Shown: positions 1 through 11,697, counted from the first letter of the stretch. The stretch: 64,000 bases of DNA from Diplonema papillatum (GCA_030068145.1 JAPJBO010000519.1:97479-161478); one strand, 5' to 3'. Notes: generated by a model from the sequence alone, not told the origin. Numbers and translations are program-made.

Positions 1-4
1 ATGT

Positions 5-350
5 ACTCCTTCCGGGCGACGAACCTACCGACGGTGAACCTGCGCCTGAATCCCCTGATTCAGGCCGTGCCCGGCATCGTGCGTTGTCCTGCGAAGACGT
101 GGTAGGCACCCCTTTGCCCGAGCATGCACTCCTTCCGGGCGACGAACCTCATCTAGAACCATCACCAACCGACGGTGAAGCTGCGCCTGAATCCCCCCAT
201 TCGCAGGTCTCATGAGACACGGACTTTTCGTCTGCAGGTTGTACCCTGTATCTGCAGCGTTACTTCGCAGCGCACAGGTCTGCTCGGCAGCAGAGTGACC
301 TCCTGAGCCCTTCCGCTCGACGAACCTCATCTAAAATCAGCGCCAGCCGC
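5..350. repeat. Direct repeats at window start
   Basis: The core CTTCCGGGCGACGAACCT occurs near 10 and near 132, and a diverged copy (CTTCCGCTCGACGAACCT) near 312. The stretches after the first two copies (GACGGTGAA, CTGCGCCTGAATCCCC) also match. I see no convincing coding sequence from 1 to about 1100; the reading frames there are short and have no recognisable domain. Confidence 0.6.
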
Positions 351-1171
351 AACCGTGCGAATCTTCTCATTCGCGTGGACAAAAATGGGCAGGGGTTTGC
401 CTGCGAGTGGCCCTGCGTCCGCCGGATTAGGCGGCGCCTTGTGCGCTGCGAAGTTCCTGAAGGTCTTGATGCGAGGGGTTTATCCCAGCCTTCTGAATAC
501 CAGCAGTATGCCGATGCCCAGCAAACTGTGCCATCCAACTACGAGCTTTTTTAACAGCAGCAGCATTTTTATACGCAATTGGTGCTGGAATTACCGCGGG
601 TGCTGGCACCAGACTTGTCCACCAATTGTGTTCATTGGTTTGGTTCAGATATCATCCATTGCTTCTAACGTACTCAGTACGTGTCGAGGCTATTTCTCTT
701 CGCTGCCTCAGCAGTGTTGCTATTGGGCAATTTGCGTACCTGCTGCCATCTTAGCTGTGGTAGCCGTTTCTCAGGCTCCCTCTGGAATCGAACCCTATTT
801 TCCCTGTTACCCGCTACAGCTGGCGACAGTGCAGCCTCCCACGTCACATACAGGGCTAGAGTCCTCCTGCCCGATCATCCCTTCCACGGCGCAGAGCTTG
901 GCCCAAAGGTTACCTCCTTTGATCTTTTGCAGCTGGCAGCCTCCTCAAGTATTTCCTACAAAGCAGGTGCTTATACAAAAAAAAAAAACATACACACAAG
1001 TGTTCTTCGACTGTTAACAAACCGCAAAAAAAACAGGGCTTCTCTTCCTCGTCGGCAAACGCCGACTAGGGATGAACCCTGTGAACGTGCGTCATCCAAA
1101 CAAAAAAAAAAAAAAGAATTTTGACCAGTTTCTGCTTTGCCTCTCCAACCTGATATTTGCGCCCCCCCCCC

Positions 1172-1879
1172 AGGGTGCGCACTAAGGGACGTTGCCCCCG
1201 TTGCACGTTGCCCCCCCCTTTGGGGGGGGGGGGGTCGTTTTGGGGGCTGTTTTTGGGGTGTTTCCCAGACCCCCCGGTGCCGAGTGGGTACTCCGTTTCC
1301 TCCAGATGAATCCGTTCTCCTCGTTTTCGAAATCGAAACCCACTTTTGCGGGAAAAAAGGTCATTCCCCACCAAAATGTTTTCCTGCACTTTTTTGGCCG
1401 GGAAATGTACTTAGCAACTTTTGAGCAAAGTCAGTTTCCCCGAAAACCAAGATTCCTGCAATGCACTCAAAAATCAGCCAAAATCTGGAAAATTGGCCCA
1501 AAAAGTGAAAATTCGGGCCGATTGGGCCGACTTACCATGTGCTTTCCCCAAAATGCCAATACCCCCCAAAAACTGTTTTTCAGGCAAATCCGCTGGGAAA
1601 CGTACTCAGAGAATTTCGAAAATACGGCACCAAGAAAACCACGAAAGGGCAGATTTTCCCGGTTTCAGCCTGTGTTTTGCACATCAAATTTCAGGCCTCA
1701 CAGACGAACTGAGGACGGAGTGGAAAGATCCATCGCGAAAGAGCGCGTTTAAGGGGGTCCCCGGAAAAAAGGGTGGGGGGGTCCCCGGCCACCAGGTGGC
1801 ACCAAACAGGACCCCCCCCCCCCTTCCAAATTTAGCAGACGTTGACGTTGCCCGTTGCACCCCCCAATCCTTAGTGCGC
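1172..1879. mobile_element. Possible short inverted-repeat element
   Basis: GCGCACTAAGG at 1177-1187 is the exact reverse complement of 1869-1879, and both lie in C- or G-rich tracts. A hAT-like CAGGG sits at 1171. The interior (about 1370-1740) is A-rich low-complexity sequence without a transposase. No target duplication could be seen because the flanks are homopolymer-rich, so the boundaries are tentative. Confidence 0.4.
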
Positions 1880-1909
1880 CCCCCCCCCTTCCATTTATCC
1901 TCACATCGG

Positions 1910-2602
1910 CTGTTGGGTTATCAATAACGCCAGTGCTCGCTGAAGCAGAAGTCGGCTTTTGCGACAAAACGATCCTTTGCCCCAAGAACTGCCTGGTCAA
2001 AAAAGACCGGCGTTTTTTTTTTGGTCAGCCGGTCGGTTTTGGCCGAAGGTCGACGCGTCACAGTGGGAGCAGCCAGCTGTTACCTGGGATAAGCGACGTG
2101 ATCCAGAATCTGCAACGGTGCCAAACCGAAGGATTTGATTCAGTTCTTTTTGCTCATTTCCAGATTCTCGTGCTCGCCTCTAACGGACGTACCGAGTCTT
2201 CTTCGGAAAACATGCTGCAAAGGTCACTGTTGGGCTATCAACAACGCCAGTGCTCGCTAAGGAAAAGCCGGTCGTCTTTTCTGACAAAGCGAAAAGACCG
2301 GCAAGTTTCGTAATAACAATTAATTGTAAACACGAAAGAGAACGCTGGCAGCGTGTTTGGGAGAAGATCAGCCTACCGATCATATTCACTCACTATCACT
2401 CACTAACAGGCTAATCCTCCCCCGGCACGTACAAACAAACAGCCGGTCGGTTTTGGCCGAAGGTCGACTCATCACAGTGGGAGCAGCCAGCTGTTACATG
2501 GGATAAGCGACGTGATCCAGAATCTGCAACGGTGCAAAACCGAAGGATTTGGTTCAATTCTTTTGCCCATTTCCAGATTCTCGTGCTCGCCTCTAACGGA
2601 CC
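1910..2602. repeat. Interleaved direct repeats
   Basis: About 160 bases at 2027-2190 recur at 2440-2602 (both begin with GCCGGTCGGTTTTGGCCGAA and share GATAAGCGACGTGATCCAGA). A second module with GTTGGG, ATCAA and AACGCCAGTGCTCGCT is at 1912 and again at 2228. This looks like a local duplication of a compound repeat. No coding potential recognised. Confidence 0.65.
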
Positions 2603-2944
2603 TAAAGGGGGGGGGGGTCGAAAAACCGGCTGCTTTTATGGAAGAAAGAACGTGCTTCGAAAACCGCCGGGGGTTTCACCACACGAAGTGAAAATACCTG
2701 TTGGATGTCATTTTTGATACGAGGGGCCATCGCTTTCACACCCCCCTCCCGAAGCAGACAGTTTAGTCGAACACGGTCTTGTATTCGATTTGGAACTGTC
2801 TTCGATTTGGAACTGCACAAGCTGGCCCGTGAAAAACGGGCTTTAGGAATAGAATCGGCCGGCAAGCTGACTGATCGCGCGCATACACCACACGAAAGAA
2901 GAAAAGAAAAAGAAAAAAGAAAAAGAAAAAGGCCGCACCTGGTC

Positions 2945-3182
2945 CAGGAACGTGACGGTCAACCACAGCTTGCAAAGCTTGAGTCGGAGGCAGCACAGTG
3001 CCACAACCCCGTCCGCTCTGCCCTGCGGCTGACCGTCTCGACGAGCTTGTGTTCAGCGCGAGCGCAAGGTGCGCCAGGCCTTGATGCTTTAGTTTGGGAA
3101 ATCGGTAGCCACTTGACCCGTAGGCCCGTGGCTCTGCAGTACCGCTGAACACGTGAAGCTTGGCTAGGCTTTCCCTGGTACC
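2945..3182. repeat. Dispersed repeat family D1, copy 1
   Basis: This roughly 240-base repeat starts with AACGTGACGGTCAACCACAG and ends with GGCTTTCCCTGGTACC. A close copy is at 44664-44910, a diverged one at 3345-3560, and an interrupted one at 27284-27420 plus 27770-27790. The copy at 44664 serves as the empty-site reference for the insertion at 27427-27769. No TIR, tail or ORF identifies how it moves. Confidence 0.7.
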
Positions 3183-3270
3183 TACCCACACGAAAGAAGA
3201 AAATTAAAAGAAAATCAAAGTTACAGTGTGTAGTTATGCCTACATCCCTCATACTCCCCGCCTCACAGCC

Positions 3271-3320
3271 TCAATGGTCAACCGGAGACCCTAAAACACC
3301 GAAAACCGCAATACACTCTG
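3271..3320 (+). repeat. Ten-copy short motif family M1
   Basis: The core GGTCAACCGGAGACCCTAAA recurs with small changes at about 3276, 4166, 16078, 40410, 44355, 45513, 47366, 47551, 50593 and 55899. It is usually followed by an A/C-rich tail of 30-40 bases. Copies at 3271 and 50590 share about 30 upstream bases (ATACT, CCCGCCTCACAGCCTCA), and copies at 16001 and 40334 share about 130. Function unknown; it could be the end of a short interspersed element. Confidence 0.6.
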
Positions 3321-3914
3321 GAAAAGGAAAAGGCCGCTCTGGGGCAGGAACGTGACGGTTACAAAGCTTCAGTTGAAGACAGCACAGTGCCAGCTGCCCA
3401 TCTCTGCGAGCTTGTGTTCAGCGCAAGGGCCAAGCCCCAAGGTGCGCCACGTCTTGATGCTTTGGTTTCAAAGTTTGGTAGCCACTCGACCCGTAAACCC
3501 GGAGCTCTGCAGTACCGCCGAACACGGGAAGCTTAGCTCCCGTGTAGACTTTCCCCGATGCGGTCTCAGCGCGAATAAGCAGGTGCTTATTCAAATAGAC
3601 CAAACAAAAGAGATCACACAACCATTCAAATGGTCGAATCTGTGCACCCGCCCGGGGTCGTCGGAAACAGAAGTGACGAAACAGTCTAAAATGAACAAGG
3701 CCTTTCGGCACTGAGCGATGGTGGTAAATGCTGATTTTGATGACGCACTCCTCCTTGGGCTCCCTCCCCGCCCATTCCCCACCCACAACGTTTGCAGCAA
3801 GCACCAGGACGTTGGGACCGTGCGAAGTCGAAGCAAGAGTCCAAAAGCGAAGCAACAACACCAACGCGAAAGCGCAACCCGAAGGCAGCCACCCCAGGGC
3901 TGGGGGAACCTCCG

Positions 3915-3962
3915 AGTGTCCGATGAAACCCCTTGTCAATACCACCCAACGACCGCGCAGTT
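3915..3962. repeat. Small dispersed motif, three copies
   Basis: A roughly 45-base unit containing GAGTGTCC, CCCCTTGTCA and CCCAACGAC occurs here, at 30390-30440 and at 59166-59210. On the minus strand all three read through a similar short peptide (DKG followed by two residues and a threonine-leucine pair), so a small coding relic is possible, but no gene can be assembled. Confidence 0.45.
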
Positions 3963-4249
3963 GCGATAGATCGAAGGAGGTAAATGTGCTGTAGCCCACG
4001 CGAAACACAGGTAAAGCTGGCTTTAGTGGCGGGCGTAAGCGTTCCAGTTCTTGGGGAATCCACAAACTAGCAATGACAAGCGGAGGGCCCCATTGGTTCT
4101 TGGCGATCATTAGTTATTATCATGCAGGGTCAAAACCTTCAAATACTATCCGACACCCAGCCAATGGTCAACCAAAGACTCTAAAACACCGAACGACCTC
4201 GAAAAACCTCAAGAAGAAACGCTAAAAACCCACAATTTAGGGTGCAGTG

Positions 4250-6045
4250 TGTATTGTTCCCGCGTAGTTGTTCCTTTTTGCGGCCGCCGCATCATTGCAC
4301 ACAACCCTGCTCTTCGGGATGTTGGTGGTCGAACCTCCGCACAGCAGGGCCTCCCCGGTAGACCCTTTCTAGCTGGCGCGAGCGAGGTGCGCTACTCACC
4401 ATCGAAAAGGCAGGTTCCGACCGCTCTGTTTCAAGCACGGCTGGAGAGGCACGGTAAAAATGGGAAAGACTGTGTGATCAAAAAACGTGCGAATTCCAAG
4501 TTTCGCTACCGCCCGTCCCGTGCTTCACGAAGCTCCGCACAGCAGGCTCATCCCAGGGGGGGTCGGCGACGCGCACGCGACAACCTTCCCCGCCCCCTCT
4601 CTCTCCTCCAAAGCACAAACCGACGGTGACCCCCAAACCCTTTTTCAACCTTTCCAATACCCTTCAAGCTAAACCATTATACAACGCCCCCCCCCCCCCC
4701 CCCCCCCCTCTCTCTCCTCCCTACAGTTGCCTGTAGGGAGAGAGGAGAGAGAAGAGAGAGGAGAGAGAGCAGCGCGCGAGAGTCACCTGGCAACAACGCG
4801 CCCACCTGATGGAGGTGTTGCGCTCAGCAGCAAGGGTACCCTTGCTCCTGAGCGCAACACCTCCATCTCCAATCTTCTCCGCGCCGGGAAGCTCCCGCAG
4901 GTGGCGGTCACATCACAAGTCCGTAGTAGTCAGCACTTCGGCCATGTGGTTCCGCTCAGCTGTAGTGGATAGATGCCACCCGACAAAGCACCACGAGTGC
5001 GCTAGCATGTGCTTGTCTGCTGTCGTATTGATCGCCGCGTCGCTCTCCTCGATACGAGTAAGGTTGACTGTAGAGAGAACACACCCAACGTCCCTAGTTT
5101 GGCCGAATTTATCAAGTCGTTTCGGAAGACGCGTGTTGAACGCTGAACCCTTTCCTTCCCCTACCCCTAGCCTGTCGCATGGTGCGAAGCTATCTCACGT
5201 TGAGGATTGCCTGCTGTAGTTTGATCGCCATACACCCGTTTGCCCCCTTCATGCGAACGCTTTGCTTTACTCTCGTGATGGGATCTTGCTTCGGCAATTC
5301 CGATCGTACGATCTCGGCCGCGAACAGGGCTGTGTCCCCGTCGTGATGAGACGGCCAACCAGGTGTCCCGAAGCCACACACGGCTCTTCGTCACTCGTCA
5401 AAAGTAGTGGTGCACGGCTGACACAGCATGTCCGTGAGCTAGGCAGGCTTTTTGCTGCTGCATTTCGAGTCTCATGCCTCTGCATCCCCGTTGACCACCT
5501 TGCCGCGGTCTTCATCGTTTCCACCCGGTGAGTGCGCCTTCTCTCCAAAACGGGGATTCCTGTGCTCTTGTAGCACGGGTTCTGACTGTGACGAGCCCCC
5601 GCGTGTTGCTTCAACGATCATCTCGTTGAAGCAGCGTGCAGGCTACGAAAGAAGCGGCGGAAGCAAGCACCGCACCGGGTGGACGTTCGACGCGTGTGGC
5701 CCTGCTTTAAAGTGTGCACCCAGCCTGTCACAAGGCCCCAGATCCTCTGTACAGCTACGTAGTATCCTCCTCTGCTAGTACGTATGCATGCCTAACACTA
5801 CACAGCACGAGGGTTGTGCATACACGCCCACGCTACGTGCTGCAGCACAGCAGTACCACCGTACAGCACGCCGTGGACATCCGTACGTAGCATTCCAACC
5901 ATGCGCATGCCGCTGTTTCCATGTACATCGCCATTAAATTGCCACAACTGCCGCTGCGAAGAACGCTTCTCCACCCCTCCCTGCATTCCCGCGAAGAAGA
6001 CTTGATGCTCGCATCAAACACACATGAGAGGGCACCCCTAACCAG
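4250..6045. other. No gene recognised
   Basis: Contains a C tract at about 4686-4708, a purine (GAGA) tract at 4735-4775, and a pair of oppositely oriented GAGGTGTTGCGCTCAGCAG / CTGAGCGCAACACCTC segments around 4810-4865 that could fold back. Reading frames are short, overlap on both strands and show no domain, repeat or splice pattern I could support. Confidence 0.5.
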
Positions 6046-6048
6046 TCT

Positions 6049-6165
6049 CAAAAACAGTCTTCCAACCGCAGCAGGAAAAAAGTCTAAAAAACAGTCTTCC
6101 AACCGCAGCAGGAAAAAAGTCTAAAAACAGTCTTCAAACGCCGGGGTACAGTAGGAAAACAGTCT
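6049..6165 (+). repeat. Tandem repeat upstream of the 6216 gene
   Basis: Three to four units of about 35 bases carry AAAACAGTCTTCCAACCGCA followed by GCAGGAAAAAAGTCT. The last units are degenerate and run up to a possible 3' splice site (CCGCAG) about 30 bases before the start codon of the next gene. Confidence 0.7.
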
Positions 6166-6215
6166 TCCATCCTTGTAACCGCAGGGAAAGAGCGGGGGTG
6201 CAGAAGGGGGAGGCC

Positions 6216-7427
6216 ATGTACGGCCGCGATGTGTCGAACAGCTTCGCGCACACGCACCAAGACGTGCACATCGACCTCGGCTCGTCGGACGTGGTCGTGA
6301 GCATTCCCCGGGAGACCTGCAGGGGGCCTCAGAAGGCGGGCGCTGCGCGCGCGCCGGACAACTACAACTGTCTGGACGCCGCCTCCGCGCCGTACGGAAG
6401 CCTGCTCACGGCAAGCCACGCGAAGGACGGCCTGACCGAGGCCCAAAGGGTCGCCCACGACAGGGAGCTGACGCAGCAGGCGGAGCGCGCGTACTGCAAA
6501 ACGACGTTTCCCAGCCGCTTCAACGGCTTGTCCATCGACCGCTTAAGGATGGGGAGGGGCGCCGCGCCGGTGAAGGCGGCCAACCCGGGGCTGTCGTCGT
6601 ACCGGGAGACCTTTCGGTACAACAAAAACATGGCGGATCTGACCAGACAGGCAGACCTCCGCCACAGGGCAGCTCTCGTTGAGCAGAACAAGACGCTGCG
6701 GGCCCCCTACGAAGCGGGGTTGGGCGTCGATCCTGCGAAGGTGTCCACCTACGGCGCGTCGTTCGCGCCGGCGGCGGAGAGGGGCGCGCACGTCTCGGCG
6801 GACCTCGCCCGCGAGGCCGCGCACAGCCTCTCGTTCTTCGCGCGGAAGCCGCTGTTCTGGCGCCCGGCGTCCGCCAAAAAACCGCCGCCGGCGCCGAAGG
6901 CCAATTTCACCCCGCCAGGAACCCCTGGCGGGGACTCCGCGGACGAGGCCCCGCCTGCGTGCGCGCCGGCGCGGCAGCACCAGCGGCCCGGCACCGCATG
7001 GACGCCCGCCACGCAGCCCGAACAAACCCCCCCGGTATCTGGCGAGCCCCGTGGCGACCTCATGCTGCTGGATGACCCGACCATCCCGGATCTCCCGCCG
7101 GTGAGGAGGCCGCCGTCTGCCATGGAGCTGCAGGCGCTGTCCGCGCGGCCTTCGTCCGCCTTAGTCGCGAATCCGATGCGGGAAACCGTCGCCGTCGACT
7201 TGGACTACGCAGGGAACGTGGACAAGACCGGCATTGTCGTGCTGAAGCAGCGGCGGTGGTGGGTCCCGTCGCCGCCCGCCAACGAAGACGGAATACCGGT
7301 CAAGCGCCAGCCGATCGTCAGGTCGTACAAGACGCAGTACGACGGCACCAGCACTGTGGGTAAGCGCCTGAAAGTCACCCTACAGTACGGCAGGAATAGG
7401 AAACCGATAGCTGTGAGAGCGACATGA
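6216..7427 (+). CDS. Hypothetical protein, 403 aa, basic and proline-rich C-terminus
   Basis: An uninterrupted GC-rich reading frame of 403 codons from the ATG at 6216. I do not recognise a domain. The first ~215 residues are mixed charged sequence with tyrosines, reminiscent of cilia-associated proteins but not diagnostic. Residues ~215-290 are rich in Pro/Ala, and the last ~110 are compact and basic (QRRWW, GKRLKVTLQYG). Strong G/C at third codon positions and an intact frame support a real gene or a large exon; CCGCAG about 30 bases upstream could be a 3' splice site. The 3' third is duplicated at 7655-8025, and its last ~80 bases recur further downstream, so the locus has grown by local duplication. 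Coding confidence is fairly high, function unknown. Confidence 0.75.
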   Translation: MYGRDVSNSFAHTHQDVHIDLGSSDVVVSIPRETCRGPQKAGAARAPDNYNCLDAASAPYGSLLTASHAKDGLTEAQRVAHDRELTQQAERAYCKTTFPSRFNGLSIDRLRMGRGAAPVKAANPGLSSYRETFRYNKNMADLTRQADLRHRAALVEQNKTLRAPYEAGLGVDPAKVSTYGASFAPAAERGAHVSADLAREAAHSLSFFARKPLFWRPASAKKPPPAPKANFTPPGTPGGDSADEAPPACAPARQHQRPGTAWTPATQPEQTPPVSGEPRGDLMLLDDPTIPDLPPVRRPPSAMELQALSARPSSALVANPMRETVAVDLDYAGNVDKTGIVVLKQRRWWVPSPPANEDGIPVKRQPIVRSYKTQYDGTSTVGKRLKVTLQYGRNRKPIAVRAT

Positions 7428-7654
7428 GCGAGTCGTGGAAGCGGAGTCGGACAGCGTAGACCGCTTTCCGACTGTGCTTTTGGTTGCGACGGCACCAGCG
7501 GGCAAGCGCCTGAAGGCCACCCTGCAATGTGGCAGGAGTAGGAAACCAGCAGCTGTGCGAGCGACGTATAGCGAGTCTTGGTGGTGGTCGTAGAAGCGGA
7601 TTCAGCGTAGGCTGCATTCCGACTGTGCCTTTTGGTTGCGACGGAGCCAGCACG

Positions 7655-7925
7655 GGACCTCATGCTACTGGATGACCCGACCATCCCGGGTCTCCTGCCG
7701 GTGCGGAGGCCGCCGTCTGCCATGGAGCTGCAGGCGCTGTCCGCGCGGCCTTCGTCCGCCTTAGTCGCGAACCCGATGCGGGAAACCGTCGCCGTCGACT
7801 TGGACTACGCAGGGAACGTGGACAAGACCGGCATTGTCGTGCTGAAGCAGCGGCGGTGGTGGGTCGCCAACGAAGATGGAATACCGGTCAAGCGCCGGCT
7901 GATCGTAAGGTCGTTCAAGAAATAG
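7655..7925 (+). pseudogene. Duplicated 3' part of the 6216 gene
   Basis: Repeats 7056-7340 of the preceding gene almost exactly (LLDDPTIP, RRPPSAMELQALSARPS, DKTGIVVLKQRRWW). It carries an in-frame 12-base deletion after WWV and a premature TAG after the residues RSFKK. The frame is open for about 88 codons. It has no start region of its own, so it is either a relic or a spare terminal exon. Confidence 0.7.
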
Positions 7926-7929
7926 TACG

Positions 7930-9170
7930 ACGGCACCAGCACTGTGGGCAAGCGCCTGAAAGTCACCCTACAGTACGGCAGGAATAGGAAACCGATAGCT
8001 GTGAGAGCGACATGAGCGAGTCGTGGAAGGACTGTGCTTGTGGTTGCGACAGCACCAGCACTGTGGGCAAGCGCCTGAAGGCCACCCTGCAATATGGCAG
8101 GAGTAGGAAACCAGCAGCTGTGAGAGCGACGTATAGCGAATCGTGGCTTGTAGAAGAGGATTCAGCGTAGACCGCCTTCCGACTGTGCTTGTGGTTGCGA
8201 CAGCACCAGCACTGTGAGCACTATAGAGTGCTTGCAGAAGCTTTGTCTGTGCGGCTGCTGTTCGCTTCGGTTGCACGACCAGAGTGTAAAACAGTTGACG
8301 TCGTGATATCTCCATGGCACCAACTCGGCGCTCGGGTCCGGGCGCACCTGTCACGTTATCGACCGATTATAACTCAGCACACTCGCGCTGCGTCGGAGAC
8401 CATCGACTATAGAGTTGGAAGCTTTGTCTGTGTGGCATTTGTTCGCTTCGGCTGCATAATCGAAGCCTAAAACAGTTGACCCAATACCACCAACTTGCCG
8501 CTCGGGTCTCGCCTGTCACGTTATCGACCGAGAATACGGCAACCATCAACTGGAGAGTTGAAAGCTTTGTCTGTGCGGCAGTCGTTCGCCTTGGTTGCGA
8601 AACTGAGGTGTAACGCAGTTGGCGTCGTGATGTCCCCAGAAGCACCAACTTCCTTCGACTGTAGTAGAGTCGCAAGCATTGTCTGTTGTGCGGTAGTCGC
8701 TCGCTTTGGTTGCAATAGCACCAACCCGGCGCTTCGGTCTCGGCCACGCCATTGATTGAATGTAGCTGGCTGTTGTGCGGTAGTCGCCCGTTTTGGTTGA
8801 AAAACCGATGTGTATAACAGTCGGCGTCGTGATGTGCCCAATAGTACCATCTCAGCGCTCGGATCTGGGTCACGCCATCGATTGGTTATAGCTCAGAACA
8901 GAGGTGCCCATGCGTCGGCGACCTTCGACTGTAGAGTCGCAAGCAATTTCTGTGCGGTAGTCGCCCGTTTTAGTTGAAAAACCGATGTGTATAACAGTCG
9001 GCGTCGTGATGTGCCCAATAGTACCATCTCGGCGCTCGGATCTGGGTCACGCCATCGATTGGTTATAGCTCAGAACAGAGGTGCCCGTGCGTCGGCGACC
9101 TTCGACTGTAGAGTCACAAGCAATTTCTGTGCGGTAGTAGCCCGCTTTGGTTGCGAAACCGAGGCGTTGC
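7930..9170 (+). repeat. Degraded tandem repeat field after the 6216 gene
   Basis: Copies of the gene's final ~80 bases (GGGCAAGCGCCTGAA, CAGGA, TAGGAAACC) lie at about 7498, 7946 and 8066. From ~8160 a more degenerate unit of ~150 bases follows (TTTGTCTGTGCGG, TCGCTTTGGTTG, GTCGTGAT, CACGCCATTGATTG), with one nearly exact duplication of ~190 bases (8770-8960 against 8960-9150). No coding sequence. Confidence 0.65.
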
Positions 9171-9561
9171 ACTCTCCTGACGCGGGCTTCGGAATTGCCG
9201 CAGGCGTTGCCCGAAGGACCGTCTGCGCGAGGCATTCCCCTTTTCGCGCTGAAAAACAAACGAAAGCCATTCGTCGGCTGTAATTTGCGGCAGGATTTCA
9301 TTCAAACACGCACTTGGCCGGGCCAACAACCAAACTCCAAGGATCGCTCGAGCATCATCCATTTTTCGGGATAGTTGTTACACACTCATCGTCGGATGCT
9401 GACTTCCACGGCCACCGTCCTGCTGTCAATGAACAGCGAACCTTTATCCCTCGGACACCTTCAGACACCTCTCGGTTCATCCCGCGTCGCAAGTCCTGCT
9501 GTCAAGATGAACCAATACCCTTCATACCTAAATCTGAGTTCCGACTTCAAGTTGTCAAACG

Positions 9562-9735
9562 AATGGGGGTCGCCCTTGCCCATCTGCAGCTGAGCGTCGC
9601 TTGAAATCTAGTCTCTCTAAGTCTCTCAGTCGAACTGCGTTTGTTCTTCAATTCGACGATTGGCTTGCTGCCCATTATCAATCGGGTCAATCCAGTTTGA
9701 ATAGAGATTGTTGCGGTGCAAACATCATTTACCAA
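9562..9735. repeat. Dispersed repeat, second copy at 43717-43880
   Basis: About 170 bases are shared with 43717-43880: GGGGTCGCCC, CAGCTGAG, AAATCTAGTCTCTC, ACTGCGTT, TTGAATGAGA-like and GCGGTGCAAA blocks in the same order. No coding potential. Confidence 0.6.
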
Positions 9736-10475
9736 GCAGGTGTGATCGGCAATCGGTATCATTCGGCTAGGTGACGCGATTGGTTGGAGGCCCGCTTTCG
9801 TCCCTGTTCTCCAACTTCAAAACGAGCGTGAGCGCCAGGTTACTTCATTTCCACCCTGACGTAGCATCCTTAGCTGTACGTGGGCCTCTCCAGGTACGCA
9901 GGACTGGCCGGCGATGCGTGTGGTTACCATCCACGGAAAAATGGAAAGGGGAATCTTTCGACCGCGCAGCTTGCGAATAGCTTCGTCAACGTGAACGCGT
10001 GATCGTTGAGGTCGGTGTTGGTTTGGTTGGGAGATCCGTCAGTGATCAACGGACGAGGCCAGCCGTGAGGACGCGAGAAGAGCTTGCAGTCAGGCCGTCC
10101 AACATGGGCAGGAGCTATAAAAATCCGGCACCTGGAAGCCTGTCAAACACAGGACGGTTTCGCATTTGATGAAAGAATACCCGCCACGCGTGCTAAACTC
10201 AAAGGCGAACGATGCTGCAATACCACGCTGTGTCTCGCGGATCTTGCCCGAGCCTCGTTTTTTTTGTACGTATCGGTATCCATGCTTCGTTGTTCTTCCC
10301 CCCTTCTAACTCACTCAAACACACCCACTTCTTCGTTTTACTAGTGCCAGTTATGCCTTTCACACCCCCCGGAAGGGAGGATAGCTATCACCAGCGAACA
10401 CTTGTGCCGTTTCCGTTCTTTTGCGCCAACCAGCACTTCAGGGCCATGCGCTGAGGCGGTGCGTGCAGCGGCGTC

Positions 10476-10990
10476 CGGCCAGTGCCGCAGCTTTATGGCG
10501 TCATGCCTGCCTGCCCAGTACTTGTACAGTGCAGTGCAAGCCATACGCGACGCTGCCACGCCTGCACTGCAAGTCATACATGCCTGCACTGCAAGCCATA
10601 CGTGACGCTGTCACCTGCACTACAAGCCATACTGCCATGCCTGCGCTGAGCCGGTGCGTACAGCGCCACCCACCCTTCGGAGAGGAGTCACAGGACCAAA
10701 AGCAGCGTATCGGAAACTCAAACCCGACTGGTGAAAGTGACAAGTGGGCTTTACTACGATTCACCCGCTACCAGCATTGCAGAATGCTTGGCGACAAGTG
10801 ATTCGCGCCACTTCCCCGTGCGAGCGAGTCTCGGAACAGGACTCAAAACTGTGACCCCGGCCAGTGCCGCAGCTTTATGGCGTCATGCCTGCCTGCCTGC
10901 CCAGTACTTGTCAAGTGCAGTGCAAGCCATACCCGACGCTGCCACGCCTGCACTGCAAGCCATACTGCCATGCCTGCACTGCATACCTGA
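10476..10990. repeat. Duplicated repeat with CTGCACTGCAAGCCATAC units
   Basis: The block GGCCAGTGCCGCAGCTTTAT and the ~100 bases after it occur at 10477-10580 and 10859-10965. Inside each, CCTGCACTGCAAGCCATAC-type 20-30 base units are tandemly repeated. From 9740 to 10470 I see no gene or repeat I can support. Confidence 0.6.
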
Positions 10991-11277
10991 CACTGATACC
11001 ACCCAAAGCGTGCGTTATACACTAACCAAACCACCGCCCAGCGGGTCTTGGTAGGTGAGTTGCGACACCTCCCCACAAGCGAGCAAACCCAGGCGTTTGA
11101 AATCAACCGGTCGGCCCAGTGCTACATGACTACAAACTCAACGCCGAGAGAACCCGTGACAGGTCGGCCGCCACCACCCTGTTAGGCCAACAGGGTGAAA
11201 TCCAAGAGCACGACTGATAATGCCTGGTATTGGATTAGTCTCGTGTACCGGGCGAAACTAAGGCGGCGGGTCTGTCG

Positions 11278-11685
11278 CTGGGGGAACAACCAGGAACACA
11301 CTGGAAGGTGAGCAGCGACACCTCCCGAAAGTGAGCCAAGGGCGAAGGACGTATCTGCGGCTGCTGCGGCAGTTGCCCGGTGGTACCCCCACACGCAGAA
11401 CGCGGGGAAGGGGAACGTGTTTTCCCAACTACATTGAAGCCCCTTCCCGACCGTAGCATCCGAGGAAGGTGCAAACATGGAGGGTGCTACGGTAGCCATG
11501 CACGGTCTTGGGCGCGTGCCTCGTGCGGGCGGGTGTTTTGTGATCCGCCGCGAAGTTCTCTCCTGGCGCAGTCGGAGAGACCGGCATCGAGTTTCGGCCC
11601 ACAGCCGGTTCCCTCGGACGGCAACCCTAAGGAAGAGAGAGCGCCAGACACAATTCATCTTAAAAGGACCACACACTAACCAAAC
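11278..11685 (-). mobile_element. Dispersed element T1, inverted copy of 51159-51561
   Basis: About 400 bases match 51159-51561 in reverse orientation (shared blocks: GGTGTCGCTGCTCACCT, GAACGCGGGGAAGGGGAACG, CAACATGGAGGGTGCTACGG-like). Reading frames exist on both strands but differ between copies, so coding is doubtful. The better-bounded copy at 51159 is flanked by a direct repeat. A related but shorter stretch lies at 11035-11090. Confidence 0.6.
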
Positions 11686-11697
11686 CACCCGAAAAGA

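Noticed and set aside
6543-7025. Long minus-strand frames opposite the 6216 gene
   Set aside because: They are the antisense shadow of a GC-rich coding frame, rich in Arg/Gly/Ala, with no domain.
8690-8710. Possible tRNA or 5S gene in the 8-9 kb repeat field
   Set aside because: No cloverleaf, box A/B spacing or conserved 5S blocks were found.
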